From: Ladona fulva
Taxonomy: Eukaryota; Arthropoda; Insecta; Odonata; Libellulidae
Assembly (NCBI GenBank): GCA_000376725.2
Contig: KZ312439.1
Span: forward strand, 267,316-331,315
Length of the DNA: 64,000 bases
Direction of reading: 5' to 3'
Part shown: positions 34,701-45,599 of the stretch, piece after piece
Position numbering within the stretch: the stretch's first letter is position 1
How the letters are laid out: each line of letters starts with the position of its first letter
Translations under genes and position numbers: made by a program
Notes under the pieces: model-generated
What the model was told of the DNA's origin: nothing
What the model saw: only the letters and a program-made list of their open reading frames with translations
The model's database searches: none

Positions 34701-37208
34701 GCAGAGGAAGCCAAAAACTAATAATTTCCCAAAAGCTAAACTTCTGTATCTTGGACTCATTCCTCATAGAAACAAGGACCTATTTTATTTCAGTCGATAT
34801 TCCTATTTTTTTAAGAATAATCTTACTAACCTAAGAAATTAAATGTTTAATTTATTCCGCGAAACTCACCTGCAAAACATCGACGTCTATATTTCTCTAA
34901 AATCAAGTTATTCTGCCTAAAGAACCGAAATCTAATTTTGAGCATAGACGAAAAAAGCTATTTAATCTCTAATAATGATGCCAGGTACATCATTTTTAGT
35001 TAGAGCTACTCAAACCTTTAGCTCAGCTAGACCGAAATGTCACCCTCAGTTAGCCGCACATTGGACAATAAATGTTTCGCCGACCGGCACCATGTCCATG
35101 GAAAAACGTTTTAAAACACTGCCTTAGGTCACTCCACTTCCTAGTGAAGGAATCCCAAGCACTTGTCTTAATTACTACAGCAATGACACGAGCAATTCTC
35201 AACTCGCTTCCAGTATTATCTGCTTTATTCCACAAAAGTTTACTTCGCATGTTCCTTTACTCTTTAATTTCTGAAGATTTCTTCAGGGGTAATAATTAAA
35301 TGTCAGAGGACATTTATTGATCACACCCAACGACAGAGAGCAAAAGAGTTAGCAGGGATTATCTAAAAAATTAATAGTTTTCATGGGCAAACTCAGATAT
35401 GCATGCCGATTAAGATTACGGAACATGAGTGAATTGGAAAATAAAAATGATTCTTTTCGGCTAGAACAACATGAGATTTCACATGTATATATCTTTCGCA
35501 CCTCAAAAGTAAGCAGTGTAATTTTTTAGGAAAAAGTGTACTTAAAGAAAAGCTGTTGCTATTCGACAACAAAAGGCACTCCCGAGACTTACGTAAAACG
35601 ACCAATTGTCATACTTTCAGAGAATAATTACAAAAATAACATTCTCTAAACAAGAAAATTGTCACTGAAAGTGAAAATGTCGAGCGATTCAATGTAACAA
35701 GAGCATAACTTTACATAAGCCTATTCATCTCTTTCTTTGATACTGGAAAAAGGAGTAGCTGCTGACGAAGGCGATAAGTATGAAAAAAGAGCAGAGGGGA
35801 ACAAATATTGAAGAAAGGAGGATTAGGAAGGAGGAGATGCTAATGAGAGACAGAGGCGGAATTAAATTACGAGTTTATAACATGATAGGAAGATGCGAGA
35901 AGAAGGATGGAAAAGGGTATATATGTAACTGGGTGCAAAATAAAAATTGAAAGATCTTCCTTGGAAATTTGAAGATGAGAAACAATGGACGGATTTCCGA
36001 ACATCTATGCGTCTACTGCCTTCAGTGTTGTTAACCTGAAGCCTGAATGTTTTTCGTCAATGTCAATCATTATGTGTGCGTGCTTTCGATTCGAGTAATA
36101 CGTAGACAATCTTCCGTGTCTGTTATCTTGAGACGAATTAAGAATAATTAGAAAATCACAGCAGTCATGAATATGTTCTCTTATTTTCAAATCAGGGAAT
36201 CTTAATGTTGAAGCTTGAAGTAAAATTATGCGAGATTTCAGTTGCACACCTAACTTTTCCCATAGCAGAGTCTTAAAATTAAAATAAACCCGTTCAAAAT
36301 ATGGGTGGGTGCAAATCTTATTTATAGAAGAATGTATTAAAGAGACAGATATCTGAATAGTTTGACTAAGTTTTCTTTACATTAGCAAGCGCTTTTCCAC
36401 GAAATAGTTTATACGTACATTCGAGATTGTAAAATTTGTTACAGAAACGAAGTAAATTTGTGTTCAAACAACTTAAGTCACTAATCTTGCATAATTTCGG
36501 ATTTCATTTAAATTCCGTATGAAGCCATCTCGAGAAAGGTGTATTGGAAAATACCCATGTTGCGCATGGGCAAATACTTACGAATCTCACGTGAAAAAAC
36601 TTCTGCGATGATGCCCAAAATTCTACTCGCATTATCCGCCACAAGGAGATGATAACGTAAGGTATCCAAGTATCATTACATGAGGAGATGATTCAAAAGT
36701 AGAGTAAATGGCACAGAGAGGCGATAAAGGGCAAAAATGGGAAAATCTATCGAGACACGTTATCTTCTCGAAGAAGGCATTCCAATGGATGAAAAAGGAA
36801 AGTCGAAAATAGAAGAAGAATGAGAGGAAAGTGTACGTCTCTTCTCAAAAGGCTCGAGCACATTTAGATTCCGCCAGCGCCAGCAAATGTTTTTGCCTCT
36901 TTCACCCCCTTCCTCTTCCCCTCACCTTCTTTCATAATAAAAATAATTCTTTTCCATCAGCCTCCATTTCCTCCCCTTATTCTGTCGTTAGTCTGCACAG
37001 AATTGCCGTATCCATCCTCTGAAATCTCCTTCGCTATTCCATTCCGTTCATTCCCCCTTTCTCCCCTCCCCTATATCTCTTCCTAATTAATTTCTTGCCT
37101 AATATTTCCGTTTAATTACTCTTCCTCCTAAACTTTCTCCCATTATTTATTTGGTAATAAATTTACTCTATTATCTCCCAATTTTGGGGCTATTTACTCT
37201 TGTCCATT
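31737..37208. other. Non-coding DNA, nothing recognised
   Basis: About 5.5 kb of AT-rich sequence. Several 60-105 codon open frames (for example 34474-34834, 35050-35299, 36005-36247) are unrecognised and occur on both strands. Confidence 0.45.
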
Positions 37209-37945
37209 ACCTCATTCCGTTAACATGTTTTCTCCAGTAAGTAGCAGCAGAATTGTTTTTTAAGCAACTCAGAGATTTTTCCTTGTCTCGTACCCATGTT
37301 GACCAATATTTCCCGATAATCAGAAACAATAGAAAGACTTCGTCATTTCCGGGCGGATTGTATGAAACGACTTCTCGGGTTCTCAGATGGGTGATATTGG
37401 CGATTCCAACCGACGCGACGCGTCGGTGGGCTAGAATCGAAGAAAGCTGGCCAAGAGGCCAAAAATGGTTTTTTAGAGTGAGGAAAGTGAAACTTCGCAC
37501 AGGTATTCAGAAAAGATTGAATTTTGTTATTTTGTCTTTTATTTTTCGTTAATTGAGCGCGTCAAAAAGATACAGGGTGTCAAACTTGGGCAATTTTCAC
37601 AGAAAAGAATGTTCTCGGATTTTTCTGAAAAACTTTCAAGTTTGCTGCGATGCAGACGTAATTAAAGGAAACTGACGGGAAAACCGATTATGCCATATTT
37701 TAGTATGGTTTCTGATCTTTTGATTCGTTATAGTTTTGTGCTCAAATATGGATCTCTGCTAATTTTACGCAACAAAATGGCGGATACCTTTTTCGGCCAA
37801 TTTTTGAGATAAAGTGAGGAAAGCAACTAGGAAAACGGCGCTAAACTATCGAGTCTCTTATACCACGTCAATGTCTAAGGTTTCTAAACACAGAATGTGA
37901 AGAAACTGTTTCGATTTACCTGCTACCCTGGGATTGCGATGGCTT
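37209..37945. other. Unassigned stretch with a palindrome
   Basis: Overlapping 97- and 99-codon open frames on opposite strands (37207-37552) match no family I recognise. A perfect palindrome, ACCGACGCG-A-CGCGTCGGT, lies at 37409-37427. The sequence from 37570 to 37830 looks like old repeat DNA but has no second copy here. Confidence 0.4.
37409..37427. repeat. 19 bp CG-rich palindrome
   Basis: Two perfect 9 bp arms (ACCGACGCG / CGCGTCGGT) around one A, in otherwise AT-rich DNA. It may be a hairpin or a binding site. Function unknown. Confidence 0.6.
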
Positions 37946-38186
37946 TTTCGATCCCGTGGCATGGCCCGGCTGAGCGCCACGGTCACTAAGAATTCTGTCA
38001 CGTTGCCTATTCGGCAGTCTTATTATGATCTTTTAGCTATAATCATGTTATATACCGGCTTTAAATGTTATAAACTTATTCCACAGTAATTTTAGACCCT
38101 ACTTGGACATTTTTATCTCACATATTAGCGGAGTAAAAGAATAAATAATTATCCAATTCAAACTAAGAATACTTTATTTGTTTATT
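37946..38186 (+). repeat. Dispersed direct repeat, copy 1
   Basis: Shares with 38720-38992 the words GGCATGGCCCGGCTGAGCGC, GTCACTAAGAATTCTGTC, CCGGCTTTAAATGTTATAAA, CACAGTAATTTTAGACCCTA and ATTTTTATCTCACATATTAG in the same order, with scattered substitutions. No open frame spans it. It is an old duplication or two copies of an unclassified element in tandem. Confidence 0.85.
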
Positions 38187-38719
38187 GAGTATTATTCGCT
38201 ATTTTATGTTATTCTTGGTTTAAACTAAGAGTTATCCTTAATATCATTAATTATATCAAGTTATGCTTTAAAGTAGTTGAGAATTTTTCCTAGCATCTTT
38301 TGGTTAACAACGACGAAAATCTTGAATGTTGTCGCAATAAGTGACAGTGAAAATAGAAATTTATTCGTAACTTTTTAACTACCGAAAACATATGTATATT
38401 AAAAATTAAACAAATTCATTATTTAAAGCGTTTTAGGTTAGTTTCCTATCTCGAGGTTATTATTAAGAATTCCTTTGTTTCCCGTACGATATAAACAATT
38501 TGGTCTACATTCTCAGCACTCTAGTTGGATTTGGTCAATTTAATGTCTTAAGAGAAATTTTAATGTTAATATGATTATTACAACGCCTATTTTTTCTTAT
38601 CTACCGTCCAATGATCCTTTAATCCGAATCCTATCTCCCTCAATCCTCCCCTCCTATATCGCATCGATGATGGTACGTCTCCTTAATAATTCAGATTTCT
38701 TAATGTTTCTTAATTTCTT
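38187..38719. other. Spacer between the two dispersed repeats
   Basis: AT-rich, no gene recognised. It may be part of a 775 bp tandem unit if copy 1 plus this spacer is the repeat unit. Confidence 0.5.
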
Positions 38720-38992
38720 TTTCCATCCCGCGGCATGGCCCGGCTGAGCGCCAGGGTCACTAAGAATTCTGTCTCGTTGCCAATTCGGCAGTCTTTTTAT
38801 GATCTTTTAGCTATTATCATGTTCCTTTTAGCTATTATCATGTTATCATATTATTATATTCCGGCTTTAAATGTTATAAACTTACTCCACAGTAATTTTA
38901 GACCCTACTAGGAAATTTTTATCTCACATATTAGCAGAGTAAAAGAATAAATAATTATCAAATTGCAACTTAGAGTACATAATTTGTTTATT
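38720..38992 (+). repeat. Dispersed direct repeat, copy 2
   Basis: Second copy of 37946-38186. It is longer mainly because CTTTTAGCTATTATCATGTTC is duplicated (units at 38804 and 38825, 21 bp period), followed by extra ATCATATTATTAT. Confidence 0.85.
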
Positions 38993-40097
38993 TACAATTA
39001 TCAATTTATTATTTAATTAGAAATACTGACAACTACCTCTTTATCCTTGAAAATGATAACTGACAGAATTTCAAAAGAAATTACTCTTAATATAATGATA
39101 TTTTGTCATGCCATTTACCTGTGACGGGGATAAGCCCTCTACTTTGCTCTCCTTCTAGAGCATTTATGAAAATATTTTTCCTAGAATTAATGTATCGTAT
39201 GCTCGTATGTTTTCATATATCATAGTTATATTACTTAATCAAGTGATATGACAATAATTATATTATTCTGTGACATCGCAGCATCTTTACACTAGTTTCT
39301 AAGGTATACTTGTACTTGAAATGAAAAAATAATTGAACGTTATAGTTCTTGTTAATTGATTTATTTTACATTCGCACTTAATTATAATTTTATGAATCTT
39401 CTGATTAAACATTTTACTTTTTAAGTTTATTGTCTATTATGAGTTTTGTACAATATCTACGACGCATGTCTTACAGAGTAAGTTGCCCTTTTTCAATGTT
39501 TTTAGGTGTAACATGCTCTCAGCTTGCTGATACATTTATTTATTGAAATATTTTAATCAATTAAATTGGTAAAAGCATGCCAGTGTTATCAATTTCAATT
39601 TTAGGGAAGGTATCGAGATTACTTTTATTTAATACTGTAGAATTTTCAATGATAATAGATTGCGTTTTAATTGTATTTAAAATCAGAAAGATCTGGTCTG
39701 CATAGTTTGATACAGCGTGACATAACGAATATGATATATATATAAATGATATTAAATATATTTAAATGATAATAAAATTAAAGTTTGTCAGCAGAAGACG
39801 TATATTTACAATTTTCTATGCTTTTCTTCAGATCAAATACGTAAATTGAAAACAATAACAGGCCTAACATGATAAAGAAAAAGGTAGAAAGTGGGTATTA
39901 ACAGTTAAGAAATATTTAGAAATAAAAGACAATAGGATTACAGTGAGAGTATGAGAATGATGAGCTCTTATTTGATGAAACACAATGGGAAGAAGGTGGA
40001 TGAGGTACATTGAAACACACTAATACGCAATTCCTATGATGAAGGTGATGTAGATGGTTAGTAAACTAAGATCAGATGATTAGGGCGAAAAGACATT
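38993..40097. other. AT-rich DNA before the LINE remnant
   Basis: No gene recognised. The last 200 bp could be the decayed N-terminal half of the LINE ORF, but I cannot align it. Confidence 0.4.
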
Positions 40098-41425
40098 ACC
40101 TGTTCAGAGAGGGAAATTTGACAGAGCCCTAAAGAAACTAAAGGAGAAAAGGGCTCCAGGTATTGATGGAATTGCAGCAGAAATTATAAAAAATGCTGGA
40201 GAAATTGTTCAGGAGTTACTCAGGCGAGTTAATATCATCTTTATACATGGCCAAATCCCAATGGACTTTGAGAAAAGTAAGATAGTCCCGATTCCGAAGA
40301 AAACTAAACCAGATAGGTAAAAACAATACCGGAGAATTAGTTACTCATGCTTCCAAGGAAGTTGTTACAAGTACATTATTTAAAAGGATAGAGAAAAAAA
40401 TTAACGAAGGGATTACAGAGGATCAATTCGGCTTAATAGCAAGGAGAGATAAATACTGGCTCGAAAATCCGTGATTGAAAAGAGGATGGACAAGGAAAGG
40501 GAACTTTATTGGGTTTTGCGGGTATAGAAAAGTATTCGACCAAATCATTGGGGAAATATGTTCAGACTACCAATGGATACCGATATTAGCCCACAGGATA
40601 AGCAAATAATTTGGAAATTATAAAAGAATCAGACAGAGGTATAAGTCTTGGAGAAATGGAAGAGGAAGCAAAAATACAAAAAGGTGCAATGAAAGGTCTT
40701 TCTCCTTTGCTGTTTAATATGTACAAACTACACAATTACAAATAGTGGAATAGTTTCTAAGAAAAGAAAACGATTCCAAGATAAATACAAGAAAAACTAA
40801 ATTTATGGCTTGCTGAAAATATATACAGAATAGTATGAATGTATGTATGTATGTACATACTATCAAATGGGGAAAGGTTACAGTTTCCTCTACAAGAACT
40901 CCCTTGGGCAGTAACATTGCTAAAGATGGACTGAGTAAAGGAGAATTTTAAGCAGAATTGGACATGAAAGGCTTAGTTAAATAGTTTATACAAGGTGTTG
41001 ACTGCCAAAGAAGTTAATCCGAAACAAAAAAAGTACTAAGTTCCTACATCTGGAGTATAGAACCATATGGCTGCGAGTCTTTAACAGTGGGGGTGGAGGA
41101 AAGGAAAAGGTTGGAATCGTTTGAAATGCGGGGCTATAAGAATATATTGAAACTGACAATGAGATGGATTGATAAAATCCGTAATGACGAAGGTTTAAGG
41201 AGAGTTGAGGAAGAATGCTGTTTTGGTTATGTGTTTTAAAACGCAGAGATGAGGCCATTGTAGGACATGTTATGCTCTAACACGACGGCTTTCAAAAGGT
41301 CTACGGAAGATTACGCTGATAGAGGAAGACCAAGACTCCAGTACGTTCACAATGCGCAGAGCGATTCAGACGGCGATCTACTGAAAACCAATACCAGGAT
41401 TGAAGACAGCAGAGAGACAATAAAA
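40098..41425 (+). pseudogene. Broken LINE endonuclease-reverse transcriptase ORF
   Basis: Remains of a non-LTR retrotransposon polyprotein that would copy element RNA into the genome by target-primed reverse transcription. One frame gives FDRALKKLKEKRAPGIDGI (the A-P-G-x-D-G-I fingers motif; APGIDGI at about 40152-40172), then PIPKK before a stop at 40318-40320. Another frame gives ITEDQFGL. Around 40675-40728 one reads QKGAMKGLSPLLFNMY, matching the QG-x-PLSP-LFN region, with the usual Q of RQG replaced. At 41045-41219 the downstream domain reads YGCESLTV...RLESFEMRGYKNILKL...RNDEGLRRV, typical of the C-terminal part of insect LINE polyproteins. Stops and frame changes make it dead, and the YxDD catalytic site is not seen. 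The clade is uncertain. Confidence 0.85.
40839..40854. repeat. (ATGT)4 microsatellite
   Basis: Four ATGT units within the LINE remnant. Confidence 0.85.
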
Positions 41426-44400
41426 ACCCAAATTTTGGTATAGTTTTGGTTTCTCCCCGTCCGCCAACGTTTAACCGGTTCGAACTAGTTATTTTCGCTT
41501 ACTAAAATATGAAATCCTTCTAAAATTCAATTGTACGGAGCTTAGAGCTTAGCTTTTCTCAAGAACATTTTATTGAACTGAAATATAAAATAAAATTTGA
41601 AGCGCTAAAAAACAAAATATTAGATCAAATAAAAGTAAACGTTGAACAGTGATATTAGTTAGTTGCTTGTGGTTATTAAACGTGTTAAGACTTCTTCCGT
41701 TTACACTCAATAAAATGGTACTGATGAGAACCGGAAGTGGGTACGAATGAATAGTGGATTCCGGTTTCGGTTCAGATTCACGAATTTTTATTTTTCAGCT
41801 GCGATTCAGTTTTTCTCCGGCAAAATAACAGTTTTATCTGTCTTGATTTCTGTTCGGTTACGGTTTCACGCCCCGCTTAAGAATTAAATCCTTTTAGGTA
41901 TTTAAATTGCTTTTGAAAAGTCATAGGAAGAGACGTAGAAGTAACTGGTAACAGTTTCTTAGGTTAATTTAAGTAATTAAAAAAATAATCATGATTTTGC
42001 AACTTTAAACAAATACGCCTTTACAGCCTGGAAATAAGCCATATCTACAAAAATAAGGAGAGATACTACGATTTAAACAAAAATGTATTAGAGGTGTGCG
42101 TACGTTTATCCAAAGTTGGGGAAAATGGCTCCTTGCATAATATCAAAGATTTCCCAAGTTATAACCATTTAGTAAACAAGCCAGAGATCTTGACGCATTT
42201 TGGTTGTAAATGATATTTAATTGAATAGGTACATTCTTAGTTCACTGAGAATAAATTTCCAGCTAAGGCTCTGATTGAGTTAACACAAATCAAAGATTTT
42301 TCAAGATTTTTTTGTTTGCGACGCAGCTTCTTTCTTTGACGATAAGATACTTGAAATGTTATCCGAGATAAAATTCCTCCCATCATTCGACGATAAAAAA
42401 GAAAGTTGCTCAGAAGCAGTATTCTTATCAAGATTCTTAACAAGGGCAAAAACTGTCAGTGCTGGCTACCGAGATCTTCGTCTATATCATATTTGCCCTC
42501 ATCTCCAGCCTGCAACCAAGAGAGGCCCTTTTTATGAAAGGGACAACACGAAAACCCTTAAAGGGATATGAGAGGAAGTTCACGTCGAGGGCAACGGGCA
42601 GAAAACGAGGGAAAAGGCATGAATAAAAAAGGGGAGGTACACGGAATAGGAGGATCCGGTATAGTCGTGGGACGCACTAACTTAGGGAATGTTGGGAGAG
42701 AAAGTCAAACGGACGGCGGAGAGGGCAGATGAAATAGTGTAAATGAAAGGAGAGAAGTGAAAGGGGGAGGAAAAGCGATAGAGAAATAAAAGTAGAAAGT
42801 GCGACTCAAATAAACAAATGGAGATAAGTTCAAGCGGCAGCAGCTTAGAAAAGAAATAGATAAATATTTTAAAGATGAATTTTACCAACATTTTTCCGAC
42901 AATGGGCTTTCAAATAGTAGTTCTTTGCACGCCAATTGCGCGAACCTAGGTATGTAACTCAAAGAATACGTTAGCTTAAATTTACGATGAATTTATTGAT
43001 CAACCACAATTTGAAATCAAACTGAGCATATTACTACGTATACTGCGGAATTACGTTACTTAACGATGGCTGACGTATTATTGGTTTCATATGTATAAAC
43101 TATTTAATATTTCTTTACCAATAGGATGAACGAGGAATACTCGTTCTAAATATGGATTTTGAAAAACTGATGTTAAAGTGTGCATAGTAATGAATATGAA
43201 GATGCTAAGTTCTTGCAGAAGTTTTGTAACATAGTAATCACTGTATAATTCCAACTTTGATGCCTTCCTATCGCGGAAAATGGCTAGATCACCACAAAAA
43301 TACTAAATAAGTTTAAAATTAAAAAATTAAGTTACCTTCCTTTCCTTTATCCTCAAAATTAAAAAAATTATGACTGGAAAAGACAGGTTTATTTTGTAAT
43401 TGTTGTAGTTCAATTTTATTGTTCAAGAAATACCCATACTTCAGTATTTCTCTTTTCACCTCACATTAATTAAACACAAACATTTATCAACCACATTTTA
43501 GATGTTGCTCTCAGATAATTTTCGTCGAGTATGCAAGCAATTAGTAGAAAATAACAGCTTATAAAAAATGAATGTGCAATTAAGCACTTCGAAAAGTTTT
43601 ACTTCATTATTTGCTAATTATTATCTACAAAATATTTAATGCAAACAGACATTTTTTGAAAGCGCGCCGTCATATTTATTAAACGTTCTTACACGTCTCT
43701 ATCACACGAAATTAGCTTTAATTCGTTATATTAACAAAATCACCATCATTGTCACCTACATGTAACTTTTCCTTTATACGCTTATTGCTTGTCATAAATA
43801 AATTGTACTCTTCCATGCGACTATCTAGAACAATTTAATAAAATGTCCACATTGAAAAATTCGTTAAGTGAAAAGTTTTAATAAAAAATCGATATATATC
43901 TTTCTTGAAAAATAACCAAGCTTTCATTAATTCATGAATATTTTAAATTTTCAGTTCAATGAGATTTGACGTAAAGAAAAAAGTATTGTGAACTCCTAAA
44001 AATCACACCGTTTACAAAACAAGAAAGAACGGTAACTTAAAAACCATCCCAATCCATTCATTCGTTTTAAATTTAGAATTGAAGACACGAAGCAAGATAT
44101 TATATACAAGATATTCCTAAAGTTTGTTTTCTCCTGGCAGGGAAAAAAATTAAAATTCACGTTTATCTCTGGGAGTAGCGAAGCTCGTTAGCGCAGCTTC
44201 CAAAAATAACTTAAAAAGAAAAACATGAAGGTGGAGAATAGAGAAACTTTTAACATTCCTTGTTTCTTAGGTACAGAGTCAAGCAGAACATTCCCTCGCT
44301 ATTCAGTTCTGATTACGGGGGTAGAGCATCGTTTCTTCACCAAGTTACGTAAGGAACTATTGCGCGTTTACCGTACAGCCTTACTTTATTTCCATTCAGC

Positions 44401-45599
44401 TTTAATGAAATTCGCATGAATTACGTCATCATTGAAATTTCAGATTTTTACAATTCGTATTCGTATTATTCACAGATCTTCAAAGGCTAGAAAAATTAAA
44501 AGGAATTCGGTGGAAATTACTACTAACATAAGATTGACGGATCTAAAGAAAGTTTTATTAACGATCTAACCAGAGCCTATGGGTGCAAGGGGTGCATCGC
44601 ACCCGGGCGGCGGCATCTTAGGGGCGACAACAGAAGCGTAGCAAACCAGTATCATTATTATTTCAACATCATTATTTGTCGTTTTCTTCGTGATATCTTT
44701 CCCATTCATCCCATCAAGAACCATTTCCATTCATCAATAAGTCAAGTCGTAAAAATGTTGGCACCCATTATGATGATTAATTGTTAATGATGTTTGGTGA
44801 CCAATGTCTGCTGGGAAACGAGGTCACAAAACACTGGTTTTTCATTGTTTTAAAAAATAATTTTTACCTGCAAATCAGGAAACGAAAGGAATCAGGTTTT
44901 GATTTGAAGTCTCGGCAAATTATGTCTGCATCTGGGCGGCAGATAGGCTGGTCGCGGCTCTGGATCTAACATAGAATTGGTTAATGAACCATGCAGGGAA
45001 ATGAACCATGAACCTTTCGTAAAAGAGAGAAAATTCTGAGGGAATGCGTATCACAACGAAAGATAGCATATTCTACGGAGACCGCGGGCAAAATCTTAAA
45101 CGAACCTTAACTTAAAAGATAACATATTTACCTAGAAAAAAGATTGCGTTTCTTTGATTTCAGAAATCTTATCTCCATGGATTTTCCCACTTCTTATCTT
45201 ACATATCCGATTTCATAAAAATATTTCTGGAGAAAATATACCTTTTCATTTAGCGTCACCTGGCCGTAGCCCTTTTTGCGCACGTTCATGATAAAATGGG
45301 AGTGAGATATGAGGAAGGAAAGGGTGGGAATGCGAAGGGAATGGCGCAAAGAATGTGCGAAGGCACGAGAGTGGGGTGATATAACGGGAGAAAAAGAAGA
45401 GGACGAGGAATGCAAAAGGCAAAGAGTTGTGACACAGGAGCCAACAGCTTGTTGTCTTCCCGAAACGAGAAAAAGGGAACGAGGCGGCAGGAATTTCGAC
45501 GAGGGTGTAAAAGCGCTGAAAGGATACGTGAGATAAGACAAAAAGGAAGATAAACGAGGAAAGGGAATGGGATGAACGGACATCTCCTTTTTGTGGAAC
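41426..45599. other. Non-coding DNA upstream of the FLVCR-like gene
   Basis: About 4 kb of AT-rich sequence. The only structured item is at 44575-44630. Other open frames (60-75 codons) are unrecognised. Confidence 0.45.
44575..44632 (+). mobile_element. Possible hAT-type transposon end
   Basis: GAGCCTATGGGTGCAAGGGG followed by TGCATCGCACCCGGGCGGCG and GCATCTTAGGGGCG is GC-rich in an AT-rich setting. It resembles ends of hAT elements that encode TTF-type zinc-finger transposases, which carry G-rich ends with an inner GGGTGC/GCACCC inversion. Only this short end is seen, with no transposase or opposite end. Confidence 0.3.
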
